A DNA stretch of 64,000 nucleotides from Nectonema munidae (lineage: Eukaryota > Nematomorpha > Nectonematoida > Nectonematidae), in NCBI GenBank assembly GCA_030549495.1, contig JAUIRK010000251.1, forward strand, positions 1 to 64,000. The letters are read 5' to 3'. Numbering within the stretch: position 1 is the first letter of the stretch; each line of letters begins with the position of its first letter. The notes beneath the pieces are model-generated. The model made no database searches. It saw only the letters and a program-made list of their open reading frames with translations, and was not told where the DNA came from. Position numbers and translations under genes: made by a program. Of this stretch, positions 46,050-57,784 are shown one piece after another.

Positions 46050-46980
46050 CCCTATTTATAATATATTTAATTATAAATAATTAATTCAGCAAAAAAAAAT
46101 TTTTTATAAAAATTGTTGTAAAATGACATCGTGAAAAATAAAATTGTGCGCAAAACTCTGAATTGAGCACTCTTGGGACGTTGTTGGTTAGGTTCTTTTT
46201 CTATATTTTATCCTTCCCTTCGTTTACTAATTGGAGGCATCTTTGAACTATATATCTCAATAGGACCCCTATTGTTTGCTTACAAAATCGCTATCAACTT
46301 ATTAATTTTGTGCAATCTATGTTCGAATAAACAATTTTCAGAGATTTATTTATCTTATATTTTAAAACTTTTCTATTGAAGAGAATCTCTTTTTTGATCT
46401 TGGCTTTTTTCATCAATATTATGTTTTGTATTATCAGGTGATATGACAGACATCAGACTGGATATTTGTTAACCATTCATTTTTCATAAAATCATTCATA
46501 ATCCTTTTTTCAATTGCAAAATTTTTGCACTTTTATCTCTCCTTTACACCGAAGGAAAAAAGCTGTCAAATTCGATTCACATTTATAATAATGTTTTTGA
46601 GAATATCTTTATTTTGGCATATTGGTATCTGTCATAGTTATGGCAACTCAATCTGCTTGAAAATTTTCAGATTACTTTTTTAGTGAATTGATGATTGAAA
46701 TATTAAGAAATATGATAAATGTTTAAAGATTTTTGATTCAAAAGAGAACTTCTTGTTTTAGATGTTTTTGAAAATCTCAATACTAGATTTTTCACCATCT
46801 AGTTCACTGGAAAACGGCATATATTCCGTGTAAAATTATTTTAAATTTGAAGGATATTTTTAGTGAGAATTTTATTCGAAATCAAAATTTAAATTGTGAT
46901 TTATCAAAAATGAGTATTTTGATTTGAGATTTTTGCAAAAGTTAATTTTATCCTGAAATGTCAGACTTGATTCATAAATT
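46050..46980. other. AT-rich intergenic DNA
   Basis: No features recognised. Confidence 0.5.
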
Positions 46981-46984
46981 CCAC

Positions 46985-47430
46985 ATATCCTTGGACCCTA
47001 ATTGCAAAAACTAAGTCATGAAATGAACTAAGCATCGTAATATAAAAAATTAAAAATATATTTTATTTAAAATATGAAAGTATTTTAATGAGATTATTTT
47101 CAGGCATACATCAATAATTCTATTTGCACTTTGACACATTTCTTCACAGTAATGTTCAAAATTAAAAAAAATGGTATCCTAATTGCAAAAATTGAGTAAG
47201 AAAATAAAATCAACATAATTGATTTAGTATATAAAAAATATATGTTTTATTTAAAATTTGAATAATATTCTTGGACACAATTTTCAGGCCTATACTGCAT
47301 ATTTGATTGACACTTTCTGGAATTTTCACCCCAATTTGCGAAAACTGCATTGAAAAATAAAATTAGCATGGTCGGTTTGGTATAAAAAAATTAATTTTAT
47401 TTAAAATTGAATGAATGTTTTCATAAGCAA
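46985..47430. repeat. Degenerate tandem repeat, ~155-180-bp unit, about three copies
   Basis: CCTAATTGCAAAAA...TATAAAAAAT...TTTTATTTAAAAT recurs near 46995, 47174 and 47330. Units differ by small indels. Old and non-coding. Confidence 0.75.
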
Positions 47431-47772
47431 TTTTATCATCAATCAAAATTTTATTCAGAAAAATATGTATATATGAGTGTTATGTGTTCCAATATATATG
47501 TATATGATAATAAAATTTCAAGAGTGTACCTTTCTTAGTGTATAAACACTAAGTTATAAAAAAAACAAAGTTTTTGACACGAAAAATTCATTCAACTACC
47601 ATGGAAATAGTATAAAAAGATGCAGCTAGTGATTTTAGGAAAAGTCATAAAGTTTGAAGGCATCTTCAAATAATTCAAGAATATATATATATTCAAATTA
47701 TTCTAATAATTCAGCCCATTTTGTACAATAGAAATTTTAATTTAAAGGGCGGGGTAAAATGGCTTAGGGTTA

Positions 47773-47945
47773 TCAAAAGAATTCAAGGAAATAGAATAAT
47801 TGGTTTTATGAAATTCGAAATCAAGAAATTTCCCCATCAATTAGTCAACTTCAACATCAATTAGTACTTTCTGAACTCTCTTTTAAAAAAGACTGTTTGA
47901 AATATTTTTTAGATAAAATATTTCAATAGAGTCGAAACTCTTTCA
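47773..47945. repeat. Dispersed repeat, copy 2 (partner at 25719-25890)
   Basis: Same motif order and orientation as copy 1: ATCAAAAGAATTCAAGGAAA, TTAGTCAACTTCAACATCA, TAGAGTCGAAA. By eye about 85 percent alike. Confidence 0.85.
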
Positions 47946-49261
47946 TTTTTTATTTCAAAAAATATACTATAAGCATGACGAACTTTTGAAATAAATAGGT
48001 TTTTGAATGCTTGTGTAAAAATAACCTATGTTGTATTTTTATCATATGATATAATGTTAAATCATAGTCTCGAATATTTCATCAAGTCAGGGATTTTTTT
48101 CTAAATAACAGATGGTAAAAAATGCATCTTCAAGGTTATTTTATCGTTTAATTACCGTATTTTTCTTTGCAATTAATATAAAAAAATAGTAACAAAGAAT
48201 CACATATGCAATGAATGTTACTTTAAATATTTCTTTTTTCTCCTCTGGTCCAACTTTACAAAAATTATGCTTGTATACATTACTTTTTTCTACGGATCAT
48301 ATTAACTAATATTTATTGACTAGTTTTTTAAGTTAAGAAGATTTACGATTCTTTATGGTCTCAATTTGAGGTATATCTATTCTTGGCTTAGATCAAATAC
48401 TACTGTATGTCAATTAGACATTTTAAAAGAGATTTTCAAAATAAGTTTGCAATGTTTGTTACTTTATTATTTTACCATATGATTTAGTTAAAATATAATC
48501 TACATGAACTTGTAAAAATTCCTCTTATTTCAAACCAAAAATAACGTTATTATTAAGACTTTTGTTCTATTTCGTCTTTTTACAATTCATTACAACTTTT
48601 TGCAACTCCATTTCTTACTTTTATAATTATATTTTGTCTTTTTCAAACATAAAGAGAAAGCAGAAATGCAAAATGCGAAAAAATAACATACGCAACAGAA
48701 TATCATTTTTTTTCTTTGTATCTTTTAAAATCGTAATTTTGAGAGGCCTTTTACAGTCGTAGGAAGATAATATTAACTAATTACAGTGGGTTCCCCTTTG
48801 ATCCTGGAAGCGTTAAAACTTAAAATAATGAAATTTCATATCAATTTAGAATTTATTTGAGATAATTTCATCGCTCGCTTTAAAAAAGTAGGAAATAAGA
48901 AGATAGGAAAAGCTTTTTAATAAAAGGCTTTTATAATATTTACGAATAAGTACGAAATGAGTGCAGCATAAGTTTTCAGAAAGAGAAGACAGATGAATGA
49001 GATGTTTCAGAAAAATTTTATATGGTAGATTGGTGTAAAGGGAAATATCTGCCTTTGAAATATTCATTTTTGATAGGAAGAGTAGGTTTCAAAGCAGAAA
49101 TTTATGAATCGAGATATACAAAAAGACATAATTGCAGCCCTAAGATTATTTTCTTAAAACAATTTTAATTTATTCTATAAACTATTTTTTACAGCATACT
49201 TATCAAAAATGGATTCTAGAAGTAGTGGTGTCTCTAGAAACAAATTTCAAATAAAGCTTAG
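47946..49261. other. AT-rich intergenic DNA
   Basis: No supported feature. A few TTTTTGCAACTCCATTT and TTTTGTCTTTTT motifs at 48590-48660 recall the foldback element at 56.4 kb. Confidence 0.45.
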
Positions 49262-49386
49262 CAGTGGTTCCCAACCCTGGGGTCGCTAAGCATATTTTGG
49301 GTCACCAAGACCTCAAAATAAAAACATTGTCAACTCTTAATTCTAAAAGTTTTTTAAGGATATACAGTCACATATTGGTTGAGGGC

Positions 49387-49730
49387 AGTGCCCGCGCTAC
49401 CTATATAATTTTGGGGCACGTGCCCCCCCCCCCCCCCCACCTGTATTAATCTTTGCCCCCCCCCCCCCCTAAAATTTTTGGTTTTGCCCCATGCACTTTT
49501 TAAAGGAAAAATAAATTAGCAAAAATTGTACACAATAATCTTATATAAATGCTGGTGTATGTGTATGTATAATATGATATTTCTATAGGTTTTTATACAG
49601 AAGTACTTCACATGCTTTTCAGCAAAGTAATATAGGAAATAAAGTAATATAGGAAATAAATTTTTTGCAAATGTGTTTCTTTGCCTCATTTTGCCCCCCC
49701 CCCTTGAAATTTAGCTTTAGCGCGGGCACT
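49387..49730. mobile_element. 344-bp hAT-like MITE with C-rich ends
   Basis: Perfect 13-bp inverted repeats AGTGCCCGCGCTA / TAGCGCGGGCACT. Long C runs lie near 49424-49438, 49457-49469 and 49694-49703. The flanking 8-mers TTGAGGGC and TAGCTCAG do not match. The terminus resembles that of the hAT at 62550 (CAGAGCCAGCGCTA). Confidence 0.8.
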
Positions 49731-50104
49731 TAGCTCAGGTCTGGTATATGCGTGGTACCAAAGGAAGAGTAACATTGAACAAAACTTTCTGTTCTGTAAA
49801 TAAAAGGATCACGATTTGCAGCTTTGACTGCCATCAAAACTAAAAGCTAAGATTGAAGCTCTGGCTGCAACCGAAATATAATTTGAGAGTAGCACTTTTC
49901 AAGACTAAACCACAAATAGAAAAACTTAGCAACATGATTCAAGCCCAATGCTCCAATTAAAATTAATTTACCATTTAACAGAAGAAATATATAACTTTAA
50001 CTTGCTTTTTAAAGAAAGTTATAGAATATTATACCAGAAGTGGTTGTTTTTTAATGTCAAGTTTAAAAATTCATAATACTGTAAATATAATAAAATTTAA
50101 AGAA

Positions 50105-50880
50105 GAAGAAGAAGAAGACATTTATTTACAAGTTCAAATAAGAACAACAATATAATGATTAAATGAAGTGGAAAAAAATGTTTTTGCGTGTAATATGACA
50201 AATGAATAGACTTTAGTAAATTGAACATTGATGGATGGCTAAAAGGAAAAATTCCGCTTAGATGGTGTACCAATATAACTTAGATGATTAATGTATATGG
50301 ATATGATAAATAACAAATTTGAGTATAAATGATTTTCATAAAATGTATACAATAAAAGATATTCAACAATATATATGTGTTGGTAGGTAGTTAAAAAAAA
50401 ATATATATATATATAAAATAATATTTACATTTGCAGTGTTACAATTTATCTATTACAGACATAACACCTAGAAACATTGCAATAAGAAGTATAACTATTA
50501 AAAAATCGAGTCATTAGGTTTTTCTTCAAAATACGTCTTGAGTTATAGAAATTGGACTGTAACGATTTGTTCCAGTGTTTAGACGTTTTGTAATATATAG
50601 ATTGCTTTGAAGATTGATGTTTGAAGAAAGGTATTCTTGCTTTATTGGGGAATCGAAGAGAATATTCTGAAGTTTGAAAATTTAGAAGAAGAAGTTCAGA
50701 AAAATTCAAAGGCAATTGATGTGAGAAAAAATTATGTATAAACAATGAGAGATAAAGTTCATAAAGATCTGAAAATTTAGGAACTTTAGACATATAGAAG
50801 AGTTTATTTGTATGTGAGTAATAATTTGAGTTACAAATATATCTCAAGACTTTTTTTTGTACTTTTAAAATTGATGAAGT
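50105..50880 (-). mobile_element. LINE fragment (L2/CR1-like), reverse transcriptase C-terminus
   Basis: The minus-strand frame 50847-50446 reads MRYICNSNYYSHTNKLFYM, KFSDLYELYLSLFIHNFF and, at the end, FFNSYTSYCNVSRCYVCN. These parallel the 6369-6587 frame of the other LINE fragment (RYIYNVNYLFHTTNLF). The 3' end carries the same TTC/GAA repeat (50105-50120 on the plus strand as GAAGAAGAAGAAGAAGA). Truncated at its 5' end near 50880 and inserted in the hAT element. Confidence 0.82.
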
Positions 50881-50990
50881 ATTTTTTTCATATATAGTTT
50901 AAATTAAGTATATGCAACTTAATTAGTGGGGTTGCCTTCATATTTTGAGAAATATAATTCGGGTCGCCTAAAAAAGGTTGGGAACCACTG

Positions 50991-52125
50991 GCTTAAAGGA
51001 TGCTGAATTAAATTGAAGGTGGTCCTAAATTTTTAGAAGCTATAATCTCTTAAGATATCAATGCATATAAAAATACTTAATATTTTTTCCCTACAATTGA
51101 TCCAACTCCCTCACATGGTATCGACATATGAAGTTGTTCTGAAACAAAAATTAATTGCCAACAGATGTTATTTGGCTATATTACAATGGAAAATTTTTGA
51201 TTTGTTCTTGAATCGAAGAGTCTTGTTTCACATGATCGTGAGGATAAATCATAGTGTTGTTTCACAGATGGAGAATTTTAAGCAATAAAAATATTGTAAC
51301 TTTGTTGCAGTAATTAAGATATATTATAGTTGCATTAAATTTATATTATAAGATTAAGTAGTGCAAATGATAGGCGTTGTTATAAACTTTTTTTAAAGTT
51401 AGTTTTTTTTACTTATTAAGCCACTTATATACCCTAAGTTGTAATGTAAGTGTTACAGTGTGCTCAACAAATTAGTATTTAAAATATACTTTTCAACATT
51501 TTGTGAAAATTCAATCCATTACAATCAGACTTTCTTCCTTTTCGCACCCTACCTAAATCGGCCACCTACTTAAATAGATAAGTTTTCACAAGTACCTGAC
51601 AAGATATCTCACAAAATATTCTCTAATCAGGGCACATCCATGTTCCTTACATCGAGCACCATAATCATCAATGTACGCGAGTTTCACACTCCTTATATCG
51701 ACCATGTGTCTCAGAGAAATGTTTTATTCAATTTTTATTTGCATCCTAACACATGACATTGATTGAATCTTTACATGTGGTTGAATTAAGGAGGCATTTT
51801 TTGAAAATGTTCAACTAATGAAAATTTAAAAATAAATTGTCTTTTTAACTCTTCTTTAAATATTCTAAGTTATATAAATTTTTTAAATACAACCTCTACC
51901 ACTACAAGTTCCTACCAGATGTCCCGATTTTTCAAGACTATAATCCAAGAATATCTCAGGTAATTTAGGAAAATCAAAAGTTTTCATTCACTAATTTTTT
52001 ATTTTCAAAAAGAATTTGAAGAAATCTTGTTCCAAATAAGATTAATTGTCTCTTTTACTTTAAAAAATTTATTTTACTTTAACTTATTTCTTATATTAAC
52101 TTATTTTATATTCTATTTTTTTATT
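50991..52125. other. AT-rich intergenic DNA
   Basis: No features recognised. Confidence 0.5.
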
Positions 52126-52440
52126 GTCGGCAGATGGCCTAGTAAAGTAGGAGCGTATTGTCATGATCCAGATGGTCTGGGTTCGATTCCGATCATGACT
52201 ATCTTTCCCATTTGTTCAGTTATGGGAGATTATTCCTTTGAAACTAAAATATTGGAACATTTAAAGGGAGCCAAATTAACATCCGTCTGGGTGCCATTTG
52301 TGGAACGTACGCCATTTGATACCTGAAGAAGAGAAGACTTGTATCCCCGCACTTCCCTCTGCTGGCAGATTAGGTAAGCTTCTAAGTTATAAGCGACTAC
52401 TCAATAAGCCATAAGGAGTTGCAAATCAAAGCATGTAGCT
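52126..52440 (+). mobile_element. tRNA-derived SINE
   Basis: The head looks like a tRNA gene. TGGCCTAGTAAAGTAGG (52135-52151) sits where the A box is expected, and GGTTCGATTCC (52180-52190) is an almost perfect B box, at normal internal polymerase III promoter spacing. A non-tRNA body follows, with GGAACGTACGCCATTTGATA and a sequence rich in AAGAAGAGAAGACTTG. No clean target duplication is seen. An open frame across it is incidental. Confidence 0.85.
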
Positions 52441-54885
52441 GTTTTATTAACTAAAGAAAACTACTTCTGTACCCTATTTTTGCTTCCCAGAAGGACCATT
52501 GATGCACGAGGTTTTGTACTTAAGCCTTTTTAATAATCTCAAGCATAAACGGAACGAAACCTCTTTACCTAATCGTAATAAATTTGAACAAAATATGCAT
52601 CTTTTCACAAATTTTACATCTTTTATATAATGTCTATTTTTACCTCAAATTCTTATTACAATTTGTATGACTCGTTAACACAATGAAATAACCTTGTTTA
52701 AAAAATATAGTGTTAATAAAATGGCGTGAAGGAAGGATTCAAGGATAGCTTGCTGAGATATTTTCAATTTGAAATATTTTGAAAAGAAAAGTGAATATTT
52801 GAAATTTTATGAAGACAATTCAAATTCTATTAAAAAAGAATTTGAAATAGCTTAGAAAGCGATGAAATATTTAATAAAAAATGTCTCATCGTGGTTTCAA
52901 AAGACACGTTCAAATAATATACCAAATCAGAACCACTAATTCAAATAAAATCTCAATTGGTAGACAATAAATTTTCCTTAAAGGATTTGAAGGTGTCGAA
53001 TGACTTTCCTAACAAATTATGTTATTGATTTCCATAAAATTTTTGGTAAAGTGGTGATGTAGATTTAAAACCTGTTAACGATTGAAAGAATAATATACCA
53101 AATATTGTACATGACTATAAAAAAGATAAATTTATAATAAAGAATAATTTATCTTATTTTTTGTAGTTTATCTGTTAGATTCTTGTAAATAAAAAATAAA
53201 GTTTATTCAACTGGAAAAATTGAAACAATCTCTTCTGCCCAGTTTTGAAAAAAAACAATTTTTTCATCAAAAACCCCCTTATCGGGTTTTTTTTCAAAAT
53301 AACCTGGGTTTTATTGGATAGAATGTTTTTTGGACTTCATATTATAAATATTTATAATTCATATTTAAATACAGTGTGTATATTTTTATATTTAATAACT
53401 ACATAATAATAGAAAAAATATAAAAGGCCTATAAAAACGTAAAAAATATTGTTGTAATTGAAAAAAATGAACAGTTGAGATATTGTAGCAGTTATAAAAA
53501 GCATTCAATGATCTTAAGACAAAATAAAAATTGAATTAAAGTTCAACAACTGATGAATTCTCACGAGTTTGTTATATTTTCAGTTTAGTTTCTTAAGCTA
53601 ATCCAAAATGCGAAAAAATGAAAATAATCTTTCATGAATTTGAGCAGGGAACTGATAAAAGCTTAAGGCCAAATTACAAAACCCAAAACGGTACAAAAGT
53701 GTTATCAAAAAAAGGAAAAATAAAATTTTTTTGTTACCAATTAAAAAAAAGAAACACAAAAACTGATAGATTGTTTATTTCACAGTTTTTAGGGTATAAA
53801 AATAAAAAAAACCGGAATATTTTATTGTATCTTTAAAGTGGGTAAAATTACCAACCCTGCTTCCCCTTCTACACCTTGAAATTTGCTTTACCTTCCTGAA
53901 CCCCATTGAGATATATAATTTTTAGGATTTTTGGCAGTCGCTCCCACTTGGATCAGCTTTGCCTCCCTCCCTGTTAAGAGTTAGGCGATGCCCTGAGTTT
54001 TTCTTTGTATGCATATGATTTGTGAGTTTGATCGTGTTCTTGTCATTCAAGGTTCGGCCAAACTTTTGAGTAATAGGAAAATTAATTTCTAATTCTTGTA
54101 TAACAAACATAATTTTTGAAGAATGGATTTTGAATTAGATAAGATTAGAGAAAGTAAGGTCAAAAAATCCTTAGATATCGCTCCTGCCTAAACAAAAATT
54201 AGCCTGAATTCATTAAAGTCTGTGATTTTTATTCCTACGAACACAGCTCTATTCCTTCAGCCTTTGTATCAAGAAATATTATCATACATCAAGAGAAAAA
54301 AGAAATTTCTTTAAATTTTGAATGTAATAGACAGTGAAAAAACTACATCTTTTTTGGCTAAAACATTTTCTCTGCTGTATGTATGTGAATGGATACACGA
54401 ATCTGTAGGAGAATGTAGGTGTCATACATAAAGAGAAATTATGGAAAGAAATTTCTTTAAATTTTGAATGGAATAGACAGTAAAAAAACTGCCTTTCATT
54501 GTTTCAAGATGCATTCATGGTTTCATGATATTTTGAAATACGTAGGGGGGGGGGGGGGGAGGGGGTGGAAGGATCAATAATGATCACATATAAAAGAATT
54601 CCTTCAGCCTATTATTCCTAACATAGACGAATTAATTACTGGAGTTGTAATATATTAGACTTGACGACCGTGCTCCAGGAATTGAAGAAATTTTTTCAGA
54701 CTGATGGGGAGGGGGGGGGTGCACTAAACGCTTTCTAATGGTAAAAAACACTTTAAAAATTTCAACATTATTTATTCAAAATATTTGCCAAAAACAAATT
54801 AAAATGCGGGAGATACTTTTGTCAAATTTGCTAAAATTCATAAATACAAAATTTCGCAGGTATACACCCAGGTTCTAGGAAAATT
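52441..54885. other. AT-rich intergenic DNA
   Basis: No gene recognised. G runs at 54545-54559 and about 54708-54718 mark possible ends of decayed elements. A phrase of about 60 bp, AAGAAATTTCTTTAAATTTTG with AATAGACAGT, occurs twice (54300 and 54448). Confidence 0.5.
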
Positions 54886-54887
54886 TG

Positions 54888-54995
54888 CCGTAAACAAATT
54901 TGCCGTAGGAAAACTCGCCTTAGGAATTTTCGCCTCAGAAAATTTCGCCTAATAGGGAAAATCGCCGTAAGACAATTTTGCCGTAAAACAAGTGT
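54888..54995. repeat. Short tandem repeat, ~18-bp TTTGCCGTAGGAAAA unit
   Basis: About six imperfect copies with TTGCCGTA, CGCCTTAGGAA, CGCCTCAGAAA, CGCCTAATAGG and CGCCGTAAGAC cores. Confidence 0.8.
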
Positions 54996-55129
54996 TTGTG
55001 ATAAAAACAGTTTGGTTTCTGAAGTACCATTTTATCTCTTCCAAACAACAAGAAAGAATTTATTTTATTTAAAAGTTTTTTATTTATTTTATAGAAAGAT
55101 TTTTCTATATTTTATTTTACAAGTTAAAT

Positions 55130-55757
55130 ACAGATGAGTGAACGATACAATCCTAAGGTGAACCCTCCAAATTTTGGAAACAATCTTAATGTCTAGTGAT
55201 AGCTTGATTACTAACCACGTAGAATCAGGTCGCCAGACCACCTAACCGTAAAAACCTTCGAATTCTTTGGAGGAAGAAAATCAGGATAAAATACCGGCAC
55301 CACGGAATGTAGCTTGTTCCTAAATAAAAGAATATGATTATAAAAGAGATATGCTTCAAAAATACAAGAGTTAGGAGGCATGCAATATCTTATATGTTAT
55401 TAATAAATAATATTTGATACATGTTATAAGGGTTAAGAAAGGTATACACAATTTAGGGCATGCTAGGTTAGGAACAACCTCTTCTGGAATTTGACTCAAT
55501 TCCATATATACATGATATGAGTATATATGTTCTCCCTAGGAATATATAAACGGTCCTACAAGCAGACTCCTGCAGAGGCCAGACCGACTATGCTTAACCT
55601 AGCTCGTACCATGAACCTATTTTGGGACTTATACCGTGTGCCAATCCTAAATTTAAGTAGGAGGATCTAGAACTCAGAAAAAACAGAACTATATCGCAGA
55701 ACGCAGAATTCCCTATTGAAATGGTTATTGTATATGGGTAGTCACCTAGGATAATTA
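55130..55757 (-). mobile_element. 3' fragment of the same Jockey/I-like LINE
   Basis: The reverse complement matches 14739-15180: TCTGCGTTCTGCGATATAG, TAAATTTAGGATTGGCACA, CATGGTACGAGCTAGGTTA, GAACAAGCTACATTCCG and TGGTTAGTAATCAAGCTATC. At its 5' end it includes CCTAGGTGACTACCCATATA uninterrupted, the site where hAT C sits in the other copy. It has about 230 bp (55320-55550) not present in the 14.7-kb copy. Its 3' tail repeat is missing. Confidence 0.92.
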
Positions 55758-56395
55758 CATTCTGATACATACTTAGCTAGTTGTCTATCGGTTCGATGAC
55801 CATCGGGTAATTTACCATTGGCCAGTTGTCTGTTTGGCTATTGACTTAGAATCAGAATAATAACACTCACTGGGGTATCTTGTAGAGCACTCTGGACGTG
55901 ACATTAATAGTTCTGAGATTCAAATGACACTCGAGGCAAATTATTATCAGGAACCTATTTCTAAAAGACATTTAGTGTCTGTGAATTTTAAAGTTGAGTT
56001 TTTCATTTGTTGTTTAGTCAAATTCTCTATTTAGCTACTACTGCTTTATTTTAATATATAATCTAGCGACACACTAACAAACAGTATTATTACTTTAGTT
56101 ATTTTTTACTTTAACTGAGTCTTTTATTATATTTAATTTAAAGTATAAAATGAGGAACTTAAAGTAAATAAAGACGAACTTGAAGTGAAAAGAAACCACT
56201 AAAGTAAAAATACTATGCATGTGCTAAAGGCTTATATATATAAAGATAATAATTATATATAAAGATAATTTCATAATCTTCAAAAGTTACGTAAAGAAAT
56301 AAACGTTACATATATTAGTTTTGGGTGGAACTAAAATTAGGTGGGGCAGTAAATTAAACAGCACATTAGGAGCAACATTTGAGTGGTGAGAACAA
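55758..56395. other. Intergenic DNA
   Basis: 55770-55850 holds two GGCCAGTTGTCT / AGCTAGTTGTCTATCGG-like phrases. Otherwise AT-rich with no features. Confidence 0.45.
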
Positions 56396-56399
56396 TCTG

Positions 56400-57185
56400 A
56401 TTTTTTTTTGAAATTCTATTTTGCCCTTTTGCAATTCTATTTTCAACTTCTGTAATTCTATTTTGCATTTTTGTAATTCTATTTTGTCTTTTTGCAATTT
56501 TAACTAAATAATCTCATGTATTTTTTTGAAATAATATTAAAACTCGACTAAAAAATATTGCCAGATTAAATTTTGTAATCATAAAATTAAATTAAAATAT
56601 AATTATTGAAGAAATAATAAAAAATTTTAACAGTTTAATGGAAAACTCCTTGCAAAAAATTTAGAAAATTTTATCGGAAAATAATGTTAAATATCAAAAA
56701 AAAATTAAATATAAATGACACGTGTCTACCAGAATAAGGCGACTGGTATATTAAGATAATTATCCGATTAGTACAACTATTGATTTAAATGTATATTGAT
56801 TTTATATGAAATAGATATACTATTTTCATGGTCTAAAAGATATTAAAATATATAGCATAGCTTGGCGGAAGTCGTTAATAAAAACTTAATGGTAATATTA
56901 TACACTTTAATATTTGGAATAATGCTTGGCTGCACTATGTCTATTGTTTTGCATACCGTACGCCATGGATGTGAAAACAATATTAACACAACAAAATCAA
57001 AATTTTTAATTCAGATAGAGTTGCAAATAGTCAAAATAGAATTGTTAAAATATAAAATAGAATTGCAAAAAAAATAAAATAGAACAAAAAGACAAAATAG
57101 AATTGTAAATGACAAATCTAATTTCAAAAAGACAAGATAGAATTGTAAAAAGACAAAATAGAATTAAAAATGGATAAAATAGAGC
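56400..57185. mobile_element. Foldback-like element with arms built of ~20-bp tandem repeats
   Basis: The left arm (56400-56500) has about five units of TTTTGCAATTCTATTTTG. The right arm (57000-57185) has the same units inverted, AAAATAGAATTGCAAAA and AAGACAAAATAGAATTGTAA, about nine of them. The ~500-bp middle is AT-rich and non-coding. Long inverted arms made of short tandem repeats are the hallmark of foldback elements. Exact ends and target duplication are unresolved. Confidence 0.75.
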
Positions 57186-57784
57186 TAAAAATGGTATATA
57201 TCGATTGTATTCATATTATAGAATCTGAAGGAGCAGCTCGAATGTACATGCATTTCCTACTAAACCAAATCACTACCTACATTTCCAGAAGATCATATAA
57301 CGTCGTAGAGTTTTTTTTCTAGATGACAAAGTGGTAGTTAAAATACCCTTTAAAATAATCCCAAATTAGTTATATATTAAAATATTAAAGTTTTTTATTT
57401 TTAATAATGAAACCTTGGAGTGATAGAAAAATATTTTCCAACACTTTTTATCTACGAAGTTAAAGGCAAAATATGGATATTATTGGAAATATTTGAAAAT
57501 ACGCTTTTTATTATTGCGCGCCTAATTAAAATTCTGAGCGCAACTGTAACTTCAGTGTTGAAAAATATCCAATCAAATGTGCAATATTTGATGTATAAAG
57601 CAAAGCAGCCAATGAATTGCAAGCACAATTAAACATCTCATTATAAAATTCAGTGTAAGAGAGGCAAATAAAATTATTGTATATATTGATTCATTTTGGC
57701 AAGATGAGTTCATTTACTCGCTTTTGAAGATTTACGCTTAAATTTACTGCATCAAGCCACCACCATTTAAATTTCACTTAAATA
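57186..57784 (+). promoter_or_regulatory. 5' flank of the intermediate filament gene
   Basis: Expected to hold the promoter and 5' UTR. The last 120 bases before the start codon are less AT-biased. A short upstream frame (ATG at 57704, stop at 57727, seven codons) precedes the main start and could lower its translation if transcribed. TATTGTATATATTG at about 57675 is TATA-like. Nothing firmer is seen. Confidence 0.35.

Larger units (their letters stand above)
49262..50990. mobile_element. hAT element with two nested insertions
   Basis: Perfect 15-bp terminal repeats, CAGTGGTTCCCAACC at the left and GGTTGGGAACCACTG at the right. Flanks share GCTTA (AAGCTTAG on the left, GCTTAAAG on the right), not a clean 8-bp duplication. 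The interior holds a MITE (49387-49730) and a reverse-strand LINE fragment (50105-50880). No transposase is recognised in what remains, so the host element is non-autonomous or internally deleted. Confidence 0.85.

Noticed and set aside
52127-52200. Free-standing tRNA gene
   Set aside because: A and B boxes are good, but the acceptor and anticodon stems do not pair convincingly and a SINE body follows; called a SINE.
56862-57077. 71-codon frame beginning MAEVVNKNL-like sequence
   Set aside because: Runs from the middle into the repeat arm of the foldback-like element; Lys/Ile-rich by repeat composition.
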